DNA of 6,464 bases from Avimonoglobus sp965151315 (lineage in GTDB: Bacteria > Bacillota > Clostridia > UBA1381): the NCBI GenBank assembly GCA_965151315.1, contig CBCTZG010000112.1, positions 1 to 6,464 of the forward strand, read 5' to 3'. The notes under the pieces are model-generated. The model made no database searches. It saw only the letters and a list, made by a program, of their open reading frames with translations, and was not told where the DNA came from. Both the position numbers and the translations under genes were made by a program. Below, piece by piece: positions 1 through 6,333 of this stretch. Every line of letters begins with the position of its first letter. Position 1 is the stretch's first letter.

Positions 1-117
1 GAGCGGGAATCACGGATCCAGGACCCGGGGGAAGCAGCGCTGACTTGCCAGTTCGGCGACAGAAACGACCCGTTTAACCGAACCGCGCTGGAATGTCTTT
101 ATGAAAAAGCAACGTAG
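1..117 (+). CDS. C-terminal end of an unidentified protein (5' truncated by window edge)
   Basis: Frame 1 is open from the window edge to a TAG stop at 115-117, giving 38 residues that end in ...NRTALECLYEKAT. The peptide is hydrophilic and mixed-charge, with two cysteines (in LTCQF and LECLY) and no membrane segment. I do not recognise the family, and the fragment is too short to assign a function. It is probably a real coding end because a strong plus-strand intrinsic terminator follows 54 bp after the stop (172-203). The gene converges on the minus-strand potassium operon and is therefore a separate transcription unit, with no evident functional link. The alternative is a chance open frame, which the well-placed terminator makes less likely. 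Confidence 0.6.
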   Translation, partial: ERESRIQDPGEAALTCQFGDRNDPFNRTALECLYEKAT

Positions 118-143
118 GCATATAAAAAACGCCGGGTGAAAAT

Positions 144-163
144 CAGAATGCATCAGGATGCAT
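144..163. repeat. 10-bp tandem direct repeat, CAGRATGCAT x2
   Basis: Two adjacent 10-mers, CAGAATGCAT (144-153) and CAGGATGCAT (154-163), differ at one base. Each contains the self-complementary ATGCAT, so the pair can also fold as a 6-bp stem with a 4-base loop (148-163). It lies between the stop of the plus-strand gene and its terminator. The function is unknown. It could be a short duplication, a protein-binding site or part of the 3' UTR structure. Confidence 0.5.
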
Positions 164-171
164 AAGGTAGG

Positions 172-203
172 AATCCCACAGGGTTAGTCCTGTGGGATTT
201 TTT
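172..203 (+). terminator. Rho-independent terminator of the plus-strand gene
   Basis: A perfect 11-bp stem, AATCCCACAGG (172-182) pairing with CCTGTGGGATT (189-199), encloses a 6-base loop and is followed by a T-run through 203. The T tract lies only on the plus strand, since the minus-strand continuation past the stem is CCTACC. It therefore terminates the leftmost gene rather than the converging kdpE transcript. Confidence 0.9.
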
Positions 204-213
204 GGTGTCTTTA

Positions 214-238
214 GGCGCGGCTCCTTATTGCCGGCGCC
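214..238 (-). other. GC-rich hairpin just downstream of kdpE (possible weak terminator)
   Basis: On the minus strand, 7 bp past the kdpE stop, GGCGCCGGC can pair with GCCGCGCC as two 4-bp helices separated by one bulged C, with an 8-base loop. No T-run follows, so it is not a canonical intrinsic terminator. It may stabilise the 3' end of the operon mRNA or assist termination. No other terminator is visible for the minus-strand operon in the window. Confidence 0.45.
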
Positions 239-244
239 AATTGG

Positions 245-949
245 CTAGTCTGTTTTTACCATTCGATAGCCTACACCGATGTGGGTCTGGATATATTGAG
301 GCGAATCCGGTTCACTTTCGATTTTTTTTCGTAATGTGGCCATAAATACGCGCAGAGAGGCCACGTCATTATCCCAGCTGCTGCCCCAGATATTCTGGGT
401 AATAAATTTATGGCTTAAAACCTTGCCCACATTTTTAGAAAGCAGACATAAAAGCTTAAATTCGATGGGGGTTAAATGCAGCGGTTTCCCCTCCAAATAT
501 GCACAGCCGGCGGCATAATCAATCCGCAGTTTGCCGTTTTCAAAAATAGTGCTGCCGCCAATCTCGGCCTGATTTTGAATAAAGGACAGCCGACGCAGGG
601 TCACGCGGAGCCTTGCCAAAAGCTCCTCCACCGAAAACGGCTTTGTTAGGTAATCATCTGCGCCGCAGTCTAAGGCGTCGATTTTATCCGTATCCTCGCT
701 TCGAGCGCTGATAACAATGATCGGCATATTGGACCAGGTCCGAATTTTTTTGATGACCGCAATGCCGTCGATATCTGGGAGCCCCAAATCCAGCAGCACA
801 ATATCGGGATTGTGGGAGGAGGCTTCTAAAATGGCCTTTTCTCCGTTTTCAGCTGTCAGAAACTTATAGTCGTGGGCTTTTAGGGTGGTTGTGATCAGAT
901 TCCGCACTGGCGCGTCATCCTCAACAACTAAAATCGTAATATTATTCAT
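245..949 (-). CDS. kdpE: KdpE response regulator (OmpR/PhoB family)
   Basis: A 234-residue two-component response regulator, close to the roughly 225 residues of E. coli KdpE. The receiver domain spans about 4-120. Acidic pocket D11/D12, phosphoacceptor D54 (in VLLDLGLPDIDG), S81 and K103 (LTKPF) are all present. The winged-helix DNA-binding domain spans about 132-232, with LTPIEFKLL, the recognition-helix region SLRVFMATLRKKI and the terminal hairpin HIGVGYRM. ATG at 949 is chosen because AGGAGG lies at 959-964 with a 9-nt spacer, and the protein then begins directly at the first receiver strand (MNNITILVVEDD). An in-frame ATG at 1045 would add 32 unrelated residues within kdpD and is rejected. 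The start overlaps the kdpD stop by 8 bp, implying translational coupling. In characterised bacteria KdpE activates kdpFABC, but that pump is absent here, and repeats before ktrB suggest a local target. The assignment to KdpE over generic OmpR regulators rests largely on the adjacent kdpD. Confidence 0.95.
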   Translation of the reverse strand: MNNITILVVEDDAPVRNLITTTLKAHDYKFLTAENGEKAILEASSHNPDIVLLDLGLPDIDGIAVIKKIRTWSNMPIIVISARSEDTDKIDALDCGADDYLTKPFSVEELLARLRVTLRRLSFIQNQAEIGGSTIFENGKLRIDYAAGCAYLEGKPLHLTPIEFKLLCLLSKNVGKVLSHKFITQNIWGSSWDNDVASLRVFMATLRKKIESEPDSPQYIQTHIGVGYRMVKTD

Positions 950-3620
950 GTAAAGTAACCTCCTCTGCTGGTAGTGTAAAACGGAAAATAGTTCCATGGG
1001 GCTGGTTGTCCGCAACGGATATCTCGCCGCCATGGGCGGTGACAATCGATTTGCACAGGGAAAGACCTAACCCTAGGCTTCGGCGGCTGTCGGCGATTTT
1101 GTTGGCTCCGCTGTAAAACATATCAAATACGTGCTTTTTTGTTTCATCAGATATTCCTGGACCATTATCCGCGATGGTGATAAGGATCATTCCTTGATCC
1201 TTGCAGGCGTTGATGCGTATTTCTGATTCTTTTGGAGTATACTTGATGGCATTATCTACAATATTGATGATCACCTGTACGATTAGCCTGGCGTCAACCT
1301 TGGCAAGCAAAAACCCGTCTGCAATTTGGACGGATACGCGGTGTTCCGCGCTTCTGCGGCCTATGTGGCGCAGGGCCTCAGAAATGATCTCGTCGATCAG
1401 CTCAGTGGTCATGTTCAATTTCATGCGGCCGTCTTCGATCCTTGTGACGGACAGCAGGTTTTCAACCAGATTCGTAAGCCATATGGAATCCTCGTAGATA
1501 TCCGTATAGATCTGATTTTTGGTCGCTTCATCAAAATGATTGCCGTTAGAAAGCAGATTGTCTGCGTTACCGGAAATAGAGGTTAAGGGCGTACGCAGAT
1601 CGTGGGAAATCGCACGCAGCAAATTTGCCCGCAGCTGCTCATTTTTTGCTAGGATTGCCGCTTCTTCCTTTTCACGGGCATTTTTTTCGTTTTCAAGGGC
1701 TAAGGCACATTCCCCTAAAATAGATAGTAAAACGCTGTTTTCAAAAGAATCCAGCGGCGTTTCACCAACCGCGATGCCTACAACGCCATAAACATTTTGA
1801 TTCAGACGGATGGCCAGATACAAGCATGATGCATTGGAAAAAGTATCGGTAGAGGCGCCGGCCCGCTTGTTGTTCTGATAAACCCAGTCAGCGACAGCTC
1901 GTTCATTTTCGGGCGCAGGAGATTCATCCGCAGACGCTTGTGCCGCGCGGAATATCTGAGCGGATTGTAGAGCGCCGTTTTGGGCAGGATAGACGATGAT
2001 GGTTCTTCCCAGCAATTGGATCAGCTGATTTGCAGTAGCCGTGATGATGTTATCCCGGCCTTCTGCCTTTTGCAGCACTTGGTTTGTATCAAACAGAACC
2101 TTTGTCCGGAAAGCTGCTTGAGCGGCCTGCTTTGCGTGGGTTTTCAGCCGGATGGCAAGCGAGCCTGTCAGGAAGGCGGCGGTAAACATAATTAAAAACG
2201 TGACCGGATACCCCTGGTCATAGGCCATAAAAGTAAAATGCGGCATCGTAAAGAAAAAGTTAAAAACCAATACGCTAACAATGGATGCCACCAACGCATA
2301 GACCCGATGCGTGGTGATAATAGAGATCAGCAGTACGGCCAGGATATAGACCGTGATGATATTTACCTCCGTAAAACCCAGCCCAAAGAAGATGTAACCA
2401 ATGACTGTCGCGGCTAAAAGAATCGCGACGCTTTTGAAAAGATCTTTCAGAGATAGTACGATATCATTGCTTAGGCTTTCCCTTTTTGCCCGATAGAGCG
2501 TGGTTTCGGAATGATCCGGAATAATATGAATATCAATATTCGGCGCGTTTGCGATTAGCTGCTCTGTTAGTCCGGGCTTTTGGAACAGGGATCTGCGCAC
2601 GGCATTGCTGCGGCCCAGAACAATTTTCGAAACCCCCGAAAGCCGCGCGAATTCCGCGATCTGATAGGCAATGTTATCACCGTAAACCGTTTCGATCTTA
2701 GCGCCAAGCTGCTCAGCCAAATGGATGTTTTCCCGCAGACGTTTTCGGTTTTCATCGCTGAGCTTTGGAAAATCCGGTGTTTCTACAAACAGTGCTGTAA
2801 AATTACCGTGAAAGGCCTTTGCCATCCGGGCCGCGGTGCGGATAATCTTCTGATTGGACGGCGCAGGGGATAAGCATACTAAAATATGCTCGTCTGTGTT
2901 ATAATCACCGTGGATTTTGAGCCTGGCGGTTTCGTTGATTAAATTCATTCTGTCCGCGCAGCGGCGCAGCGCGATTTCCCGCAGGGCGGTCAGTTTTTCA
3001 GCTGTAAAAATGTTTTCCTCCGCTGGTATGCCGTTATCAAGCTTTCCAGCCTGCAGCCGGTCCAAAAGTTCAGCCGGCTCAAGATCAATAAGCTCGATCT
3101 GGCTGGCGCCATCGAACAGGGAATCGGGAATACGCTCTTCCACCGTAATACCTGTGACAGCGGCAATGGTGTCGTTTAGACTTTCAATATGCCGCACATC
3201 AACGGTTGTATAAACGTCAATACCCGCCATGAGCAGCTCTTTGACATCCTGATACCGCTTGGCATGCCGGCTGCCAATTGCATTTGCATGCGCCAGGTCA
3301 TCCAATAGGATCAGCTGAGGCCGCCGCTTGATGGCCGCGTCCAGATCAAACTCGGATAGAGTGACGGAACCAGCTTGGATCGGTTTTGCGGGAAGGGTTT
3401 CCAGCCCGTTTGCAAGCAAAGCGGTTTCCGGCTGAGAGCGCGGCGTGATATATCCAACAACTACGTCTATGCCCCGCCGCTTCGCATCATGGGCTGCCTT
3501 GAGCATAGCGTAGGTTTTCCCAACTCCTGGGGCGTAGCCAAAAAATATTTTTAGGCGTCCGGCGCTGACTTGCGCTTGCCCATGCGCTCCATCATCAGGC
3601 CCGTGTCTGTTTGATTCCAT
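942..3620 (-). CDS. kdpD: KdpD osmosensitive K+ channel sensor histidine kinase
   Basis: 892 residues, essentially the full family length (E. coli 894), so intact. Order: N-terminal KdpD domain about 20-230, with Walker A GYAPGVGKT (28-36), a Walker-B-like LILLDDLAH (103-111) and the family blocks GSRHAKRYQDV and HIESLND. A universal-stress-protein (USP) domain follows at about 244-370. Four membrane helices lie at about 396-414, 420-436, 440-459 and 472-490, then the basic stretch RLKTHAK and a GAF-like region at about 508-640. The HisKA domain has phosphoacceptor H673 in ISHDLRTP. The ATPase domain has an N box around N786/N790, DNGPGIS (818-824), FDMF (832-835) and GLGLSL (850-855). Start at 3620 is supported by GAGGGG at 3630-3635 with a 9-nt spacer. 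The membrane-bound sensor phosphorylates KdpE, reportedly in response to low K+ or osmotic stress. It has its own upstream promoter and overlaps kdpE by 8 bp. The USP domain nearly matches a c-di-AMP-binding motif (see findings). Confidence 0.97.
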   Translation of the reverse strand: MESNRHGPDDGAHGQAQVSAGRLKIFFGYAPGVGKTYAMLKAAHDAKRRGIDVVVGYITPRSQPETALLANGLETLPAKPIQAGSVTLSEFDLDAAIKRRPQLILLDDLAHANAIGSRHAKRYQDVKELLMAGIDVYTTVDVRHIESLNDTIAAVTGITVEERIPDSLFDGASQIELIDLEPAELLDRLQAGKLDNGIPAEENIFTAEKLTALREIALRRCADRMNLINETARLKIHGDYNTDEHILVCLSPAPSNQKIIRTAARMAKAFHGNFTALFVETPDFPKLSDENRKRLRENIHLAEQLGAKIETVYGDNIAYQIAEFARLSGVSKIVLGRSNAVRRSLFQKPGLTEQLIANAPNIDIHIIPDHSETTLYRAKRESLSNDIVLSLKDLFKSVAILLAATVIGYIFFGLGFTEVNIITVYILAVLLISIITTHRVYALVASIVSVLVFNFFFTMPHFTFMAYDQGYPVTFLIMFTAAFLTGSLAIRLKTHAKQAAQAAFRTKVLFDTNQVLQKAEGRDNIITATANQLIQLLGRTIIVYPAQNGALQSAQIFRAAQASADESPAPENERAVADWVYQNNKRAGASTDTFSNASCLYLAIRLNQNVYGVVGIAVGETPLDSFENSVLLSILGECALALENEKNAREKEEAAILAKNEQLRANLLRAISHDLRTPLTSISGNADNLLSNGNHFDEATKNQIYTDIYEDSIWLTNLVENLLSVTRIEDGRMKLNMTTELIDEIISEALRHIGRRSAEHRVSVQIADGFLLAKVDARLIVQVIINIVDNAIKYTPKESEIRINACKDQGMILITIADNGPGISDETKKHVFDMFYSGANKIADSRRSLGLGLSLCKSIVTAHGGEISVADNQPHGTIFRFTLPAEEVTLHE
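959..964 (-). promoter_or_regulatory. Ribosome binding site of kdpE inside kdpD
   Basis: A full AGGAGG on the minus strand lies 9 nt before the ATG at 949 and within the last codons of kdpD (encoding the terminal A-E-E-V). It fixes the kdpE start and allows ribosomes finishing kdpD to reinitiate. Confidence 0.9.
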
Positions 3621-3663
3621 TGATTCACGCCCCTCTGTTTTAATATCGGGATTCTGAATTGCT

Positions 3664-3698
3664 ATACTTTATTATATCATAATATTTTTAATTCGCAA
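3664..3698 (-). promoter_or_regulatory. Internal extended -10 promoter for kdpDE
   Basis: On the minus strand, TTGCGA (3693-3698) lies 16 bp before a perfect TATAAT (3671-3676), which is preceded by TG one base upstream (TGATATAAT, 3671-3679). This is a good sigma-A-type extended -10 promoter. The -35 starts right after the stop codon of the 162-residue gene. Transcription would begin near 3664, leaving a leader of about 44 nt before the kdpD ATG. The spacer and -10 form a short palindrome, ATTATgatATAAT, which may be chance in AT-rich DNA. The start position is estimated from spacing only. Confidence 0.75.
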
Positions 3699-4187
3699 TT
3701 ATTTTTTTACTTCGGCTAAACAGTCTGTAAAACGGTGAAGCAATGGCGCCGGGTTTCCGGTTTTCCATACGGCTTTTTGCCAAACTGGCCGGTTTTCCAG
3801 CGGCTGGACTGAGATATCTATATTTTCGGCTTTCACACTGCCTTCTGATAAAAGGATTCGGGCAAATTCAGTTTGTGGGTATGATGATGTATTTATATTT
3901 TGATCCACCAGGCAAAGGTCTATCCGTCCTTCCTCCAGGGCGATAAACATAGCTTCTACACTGCCGCTGTAAAAAATGATATTTGTATTATCCGGCTGTT
4001 TTGCCATAGCGCGGAGCTGGGCCAGTGCGCTTTCCGCAAGCAGCGGATCAGAAAGCGCGATACGCAGTGAAGGCGTGCCTCCCGCTGCACGGCTGTTTTT
4101 GGAGAAAAACAGGTCGAGCTTATGCATGACCCAGAATCCAAAGCCAAAAACGATGAGCACAGCGGCGGACAGAAAAATACGATCCAT
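3699..4187 (-). CDS. Membrane-anchored protein with a truncated LysR/solute-binding-like lobe, function unknown
   Basis: 162 residues. One hydrophobic N-terminal segment (about 4-21) has no signal-peptidase or lipobox motif, so it looks like an anchor. After a polar linker (29-38), residues 40-97 read like the first lobe of a LysR-type or type-2 periplasmic-binding domain: a LRIALSDPLL strand, a helix, NIIFYSG, a helix with ALEEGRIDLCLVD. The end, VWKTGNPAPLLHRFTDCL (140-157), resembles the strand-helix that closes the same lobe. Only about 40 residues join them where a full domain has roughly 80-100, so the second lobe appears to be missing. The start at 4187 is preceded by GGGGTGAT (4191-4198), which fits the anti-SD sequence. 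It lies 30 bp after ktrA and 78 bp before kdpD. Position suggests a role in K+ sensing or KdpD/Ktr control, but this is inference. Flanking charges slightly favour a cytoplasmic C-terminal domain, so topology is open. It does not resemble KdpC or KdpF. Confidence 0.85.
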   Translation of the reverse strand: MDRIFLSAAVLIVFGFGFWVMHKLDLFFSKNSRAAGGTPSLRIALSDPLLAESALAQLRAMAKQPDNTNIIFYSGSVEAMFIALEEGRIDLCLVDQNINTSSYPQTEFARILLSEGSVKAENIDISVQPLENRPVWQKAVWKTGNPAPLLHRFTDCLAEVKK

Positions 4188-4217
4188 ATTATCACCCCAT
4201 TGCGGATATATGTTCCG

Positions 4218-4868
4218 TCAAATATGAAAACATTTTTGAATATCGTTATAAGTGCCCAGTACCAGCATGGTTTCCTTTTGCTCCAGAACTGTATCCGGAT
4301 GTACAGTAAGATGCATCTGGCCGTCTTTTTTCAGCGCCATAATATTGATTTTATATTTTTTGCGGATATCCAGCTGGCCAACGGTTTTGCCGACCCATGC
4401 CGCAGGTACGGATATTTCAAAAATAGCGTAATCCTTGCTGAGCTCCACATAATCTAAAATATGGTCCGCGGTATACCGCATAGCTGTCCAGGAGGCCATC
4501 TGTTTTTCTGGATAAACGACCTCGTCGGCGCCGTTTCGCAAAAGAAATTTTGCCTGAATATCCCGCTCCGCCCGGGATACAACGAGCTTCGCACCCAACT
4601 CTTTCAACAAAGAGGTAGTTTCCAGGGAGCCCTGGAAATCATTGCCGATGGCCACAAAGCAGACGTCATAATTGCGCACACCTAAAGACTCTAAAAACTC
4701 TTCGTTGGTACTGTCACCAATCTGCGCGTTTGTAACGAAGGGTAAAATTTCATCGATTCGGTCTTCCTGCTTGTCGATGGCCATTACTTGGTGATTTAAT
4801 TCGTTTAATTGATAAGCAATATGTTTTCCGAATCTGCCTAACCCAATGAGCAGTACTGATTTCATCAT
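4218..4868 (-). CDS. ktrA: KtrA/TrkA-type RCK gating subunit of K+ uptake channel
   Basis: 216 residues, the single-RCK size of KtrA/KtrC (about 220) rather than the roughly 450-residue double TrkA. The RCK_N Rossmann domain spans about 3-122: GLGRFG (9-14) binds nucleotide, D32 ends the second strand where the ribose is held, and GDSTNEE and VAIGND follow. The YPEKQM segment with E121 matches the region of B. subtilis KtrA whose glutamate helps bind a divalent cation at the dimer interface. RCK_C spans about 137-216 (FEISVP, LDIRKKYKINIMALK, MLVLG); this domain binds c-di-AMP in S. aureus KtrA. Cytosolic octameric rings of such proteins gate KtrB with ATP/ADP. The start is one of two adjacent ATGs (4868 or 4865). 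AAGGAGG at 4874-4880 gives spacers of 5 or 8 nt, so the second is at least as likely. It lies 29 bp after ktrB, certainly in the same operon. Confidence 0.93.
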   Translation of the reverse strand: MMKSVLLIGLGRFGKHIAYQLNELNHQVMAIDKQEDRIDEILPFVTNAQIGDSTNEEFLESLGVRNYDVCFVAIGNDFQGSLETTSLLKELGAKLVVSRAERDIQAKFLLRNGADEVVYPEKQMASWTAMRYTADHILDYVELSKDYAIFEISVPAAWVGKTVGQLDIRKKYKINIMALKKDGQMHLTVHPDTVLEQKETMLVLGTYNDIQKCFHI

Positions 4869-4873
4869 GATTT

Positions 4874-4880
4874 CCTCCTT
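4874..4880 (-). promoter_or_regulatory. Ribosome binding site of ktrA
   Basis: AAGGAGG on the minus strand lies between the ktrB stop and the tandem ATGATG of ktrA. The spacer is 5 nt to the first ATG and 8 nt to the second, so the second Met (4865) may be the true start, making a 215-residue protein. Confidence 0.85.
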
Positions 4881-4897
4881 AAAACAATATCGAAATG

Positions 4898-6226
4898 TTA
4901 TCCAACTGTAATTTTTTCATGCGGCAGCTTGGAAGCCGGGGGCTTCCCGGATACAGCGGCAAAGATCAGTGTAAGCCCGCCGACACGTCCAAAGAACATC
5001 AAGAGGATCAAGACCGTCCGGGAAACGGCTCCCAGATCCGGTGTGATGCCAAGAGAGAGCCCTACGGTACCAATCGCGGAGGCTGTTTCAAAGAAGCAAT
5101 CCATCAGCGGAAGCCCCTCCACACCGCTGATGACCAAGCCCCCCAGCAGGAACAGGCCAATATACATCAGAAAAATGGCCGCGGCATTTCTGACAATCCC
5201 CTCTGAAATCCGTCTGCCGAAGCATTCTGTGCCGTCCTTCTGGCGGAAAACCGAAAAGGCGGAAAACAGGACTACAGCAAGAGTGGTGGTTTTCATACCG
5301 CCGGCTGTAGAACCGGGAGAGCCGCCGATCAGCATTAACAGAATCATCAGCGTCTGTCCAATTCCGCCCATGGCGGTCAGGTCTACTGTATTAAAACCCG
5401 CCGTCCGCGGTGTAACGGACTGAAAAAAGGAATATAAAATCCGCTCAGGCAAAGGACTTTGCGCAAACTCAAAAAAGTAATAATAAGCGGCCGGCACCAG
5501 GATCAAAATCAGCGTTGTGGTCAAAATGATTTTGCTTTGGAGGCTGTATCGCCTAAAACGGATTCCGTTGGCCCGGATATCATCCCAGGTTAAAAAGCTA
5601 ATTCCGCCGATGATGATTAAAAGCATGATGGTAATATTGATCACCGGCTGTGCGCCGTAGGCGGTCAGCGAAGAAAACGGCGCCTGTATCCCCATTAGAT
5701 CAAAGCCCGCGTTACAAAAGGCGGAAACGGAATGAAAAAGAGACATCCATAGGCCCTGCGGTAAACCAAAATCCCGGCAAAATACTGGCGCCATAATGAC
5801 TGTACCGAGAAACTCGATCAGAAAAGTGGTTTTCAAAATAAACCCTGTCAGCCTGACAATGCCGCCTACTTTAGAAGCAGAAATTGCCGTTTGCATCGTA
5901 CTTCGCTGCATTAATCCGATTTTTCGGCCGGAGATCATTGTAACCGCGGCGGCGACAGTCACGACGCCAAGCCCGCCTATTTGAATCAGCAACATGATAA
6001 TAAGCTGGCCGAAGGAAGACCAATATGTAGCGGTATCATGAATGACCAGGCCGGTCACACAGACGGCTGAGGTGGCGGTAAACAGCGCATCCCAAAAGCC
6101 TGCGCTTTGATTGCCCGCAGTTGCAAAAGGCAGCGTCAATAAGAGCGCGCCCAAAAGGATCGTGCCAGAAAAACCAAAGATAATGATCTGAAAGGAGGTT
6201 AGGTGCCTCCTACACATACTGTTCAT
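4898..6226 (-). CDS. ktrB: KtrB/TrkH-family K+ channel (translocating) subunit
   Basis: 442 residues, matching KtrB (B. subtilis about 445) rather than the longer proteobacterial TrkH. The four-fold M1-P-M2 architecture is visible, with one selectivity-filter element per repeat: SAVCVTGL (G59), SAFCNAGF (G174), TPRTAGFN (G277) and SAIGTVGL (G389). The intramembrane gating loop in the third repeat is GGSPGSTAGGMK (301-312). R414 in FFGRVGGLT corresponds to the conserved arginine that interacts with that loop. In characterised relatives the dimer sits on a KtrA ring and imports K+, often Na+-dependent. Start at 6226: GGGGG lies at 6234-6238 with a 7-nt spacer. An in-frame ATG at 6217 would be 16 nt from that site and is less likely. 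Codons 6-7 are tandem AGG-AGG within a hairpin (6193-6211). It is the first gene of the operon and all filter glycines are intact, so it should be functional. Confidence 0.95.
   Translation of the reverse strand: MNSMCRRHLTSFQIIIFGFSGTILLGALLLTLPFATAGNQSAGFWDALFTATSAVCVTGLVIHDTATYWSSFGQLIIMLLIQIGGLGVVTVAAAVTMISGRKIGLMQRSTMQTAISASKVGGIVRLTGFILKTTFLIEFLGTVIMAPVFCRDFGLPQGLWMSLFHSVSAFCNAGFDLMGIQAPFSSLTAYGAQPVINITIMLLIIIGGISFLTWDDIRANGIRFRRYSLQSKIILTTTLILILVPAAYYYFFEFAQSPLPERILYSFFQSVTPRTAGFNTVDLTAMGGIGQTLMILLMLIGGSPGSTAGGMKTTTLAVVLFSAFSVFRQKDGTECFGRRISEGIVRNAAAIFLMYIGLFLLGGLVISGVEGLPLMDCFFETASAIGTVGLSLGITPDLGAVSRTVLILLMFFGRVGGLTLIFAAVSGKPPASKLPHEKITVG
6193..6211 (-). other. SD/anti-SD-like hairpin at codons 6-12 of ktrB
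   Basis: On the mRNA strand AGGAGG (6206-6211) can pair perfectly with CCTCCT (6193-6198) across a 7-base loop. The 3' arm is part of ACCTCCTTTC, the same ten bases as the anti-Shine-Dalgarno tail of 16S rRNA. It could fold on itself or pair, with a G-U wobble, with the GGGGG ribosome binding site just upstream. Whether it regulates ktrB translation is unknown. Confidence 0.4.
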
Positions 6227-6255
6227 AGAGTATCCCCCACAAATCTTTATTCGCC

Positions 6256-6298
6256 TTTATACTATCTTAATTATAACGGACACAAGATAAAGATGGTA
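6256..6298 (-). promoter_or_regulatory. Candidate promoter region of the ktrB operon
   Basis: Two overlapping options exist on the minus strand. One is a perfect -10 TATAAT at 6270-6275 with no recognisable -35. The other is TATAAA at 6256-6261 with TTGTGT at 6280-6285 (18-bp spacer). The second would place TTTATAC-type repeats (6285-6302) directly against the -35, as expected of an activator-dependent promoter. The weak -35 in either case fits a regulated promoter. Both start sites would lie close upstream of the ktrB ribosome binding site. The choice between them cannot be made from sequence alone. Confidence 0.55.
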
Positions 6299-6333
6299 TA
6301 AAGTATTTTTGTACGGTATTAAGATTTTATAAA
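6285..6333 (-). promoter_or_regulatory. Paired direct repeats resembling a KdpE operator
   Basis: On the minus strand two pairs of heptamers each have an 11-bp start-to-start spacing: TTTATAA (6327-6333) with TTAATAC (6316-6322), and TTTATAC (6296-6302) with TTTATCT (6285-6291). The pairs are 31 bp apart, about three helical turns. OmpR-family dimers bind tandem half-sites at this spacing. From memory, the E. coli KdpE site is TTTATAC-N4-TTTACA, the same layout. A further looser pair in the opposite orientation lies at 6246-6262 (TTTATTC and TTTATAC, 10-bp spacing). The AT-rich context lowers certainty. Confidence 0.55.

Noticed and set aside
950..1045. An upstream in-frame ATG would extend KdpE by 32 residues
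   Set aside because: The extension lies wholly inside kdpD and has no receiver homology. AGGAGG sits 9 nt before the internal ATG at 949, where receiver homology begins.
3699..4187. The 162-residue protein as KdpC or KdpF
   Set aside because: It shares only a single N-terminal membrane helix with KdpC, lacks KdpC sequence blocks, is too long for KdpF, and its soluble part looks LysR/PBP-like.
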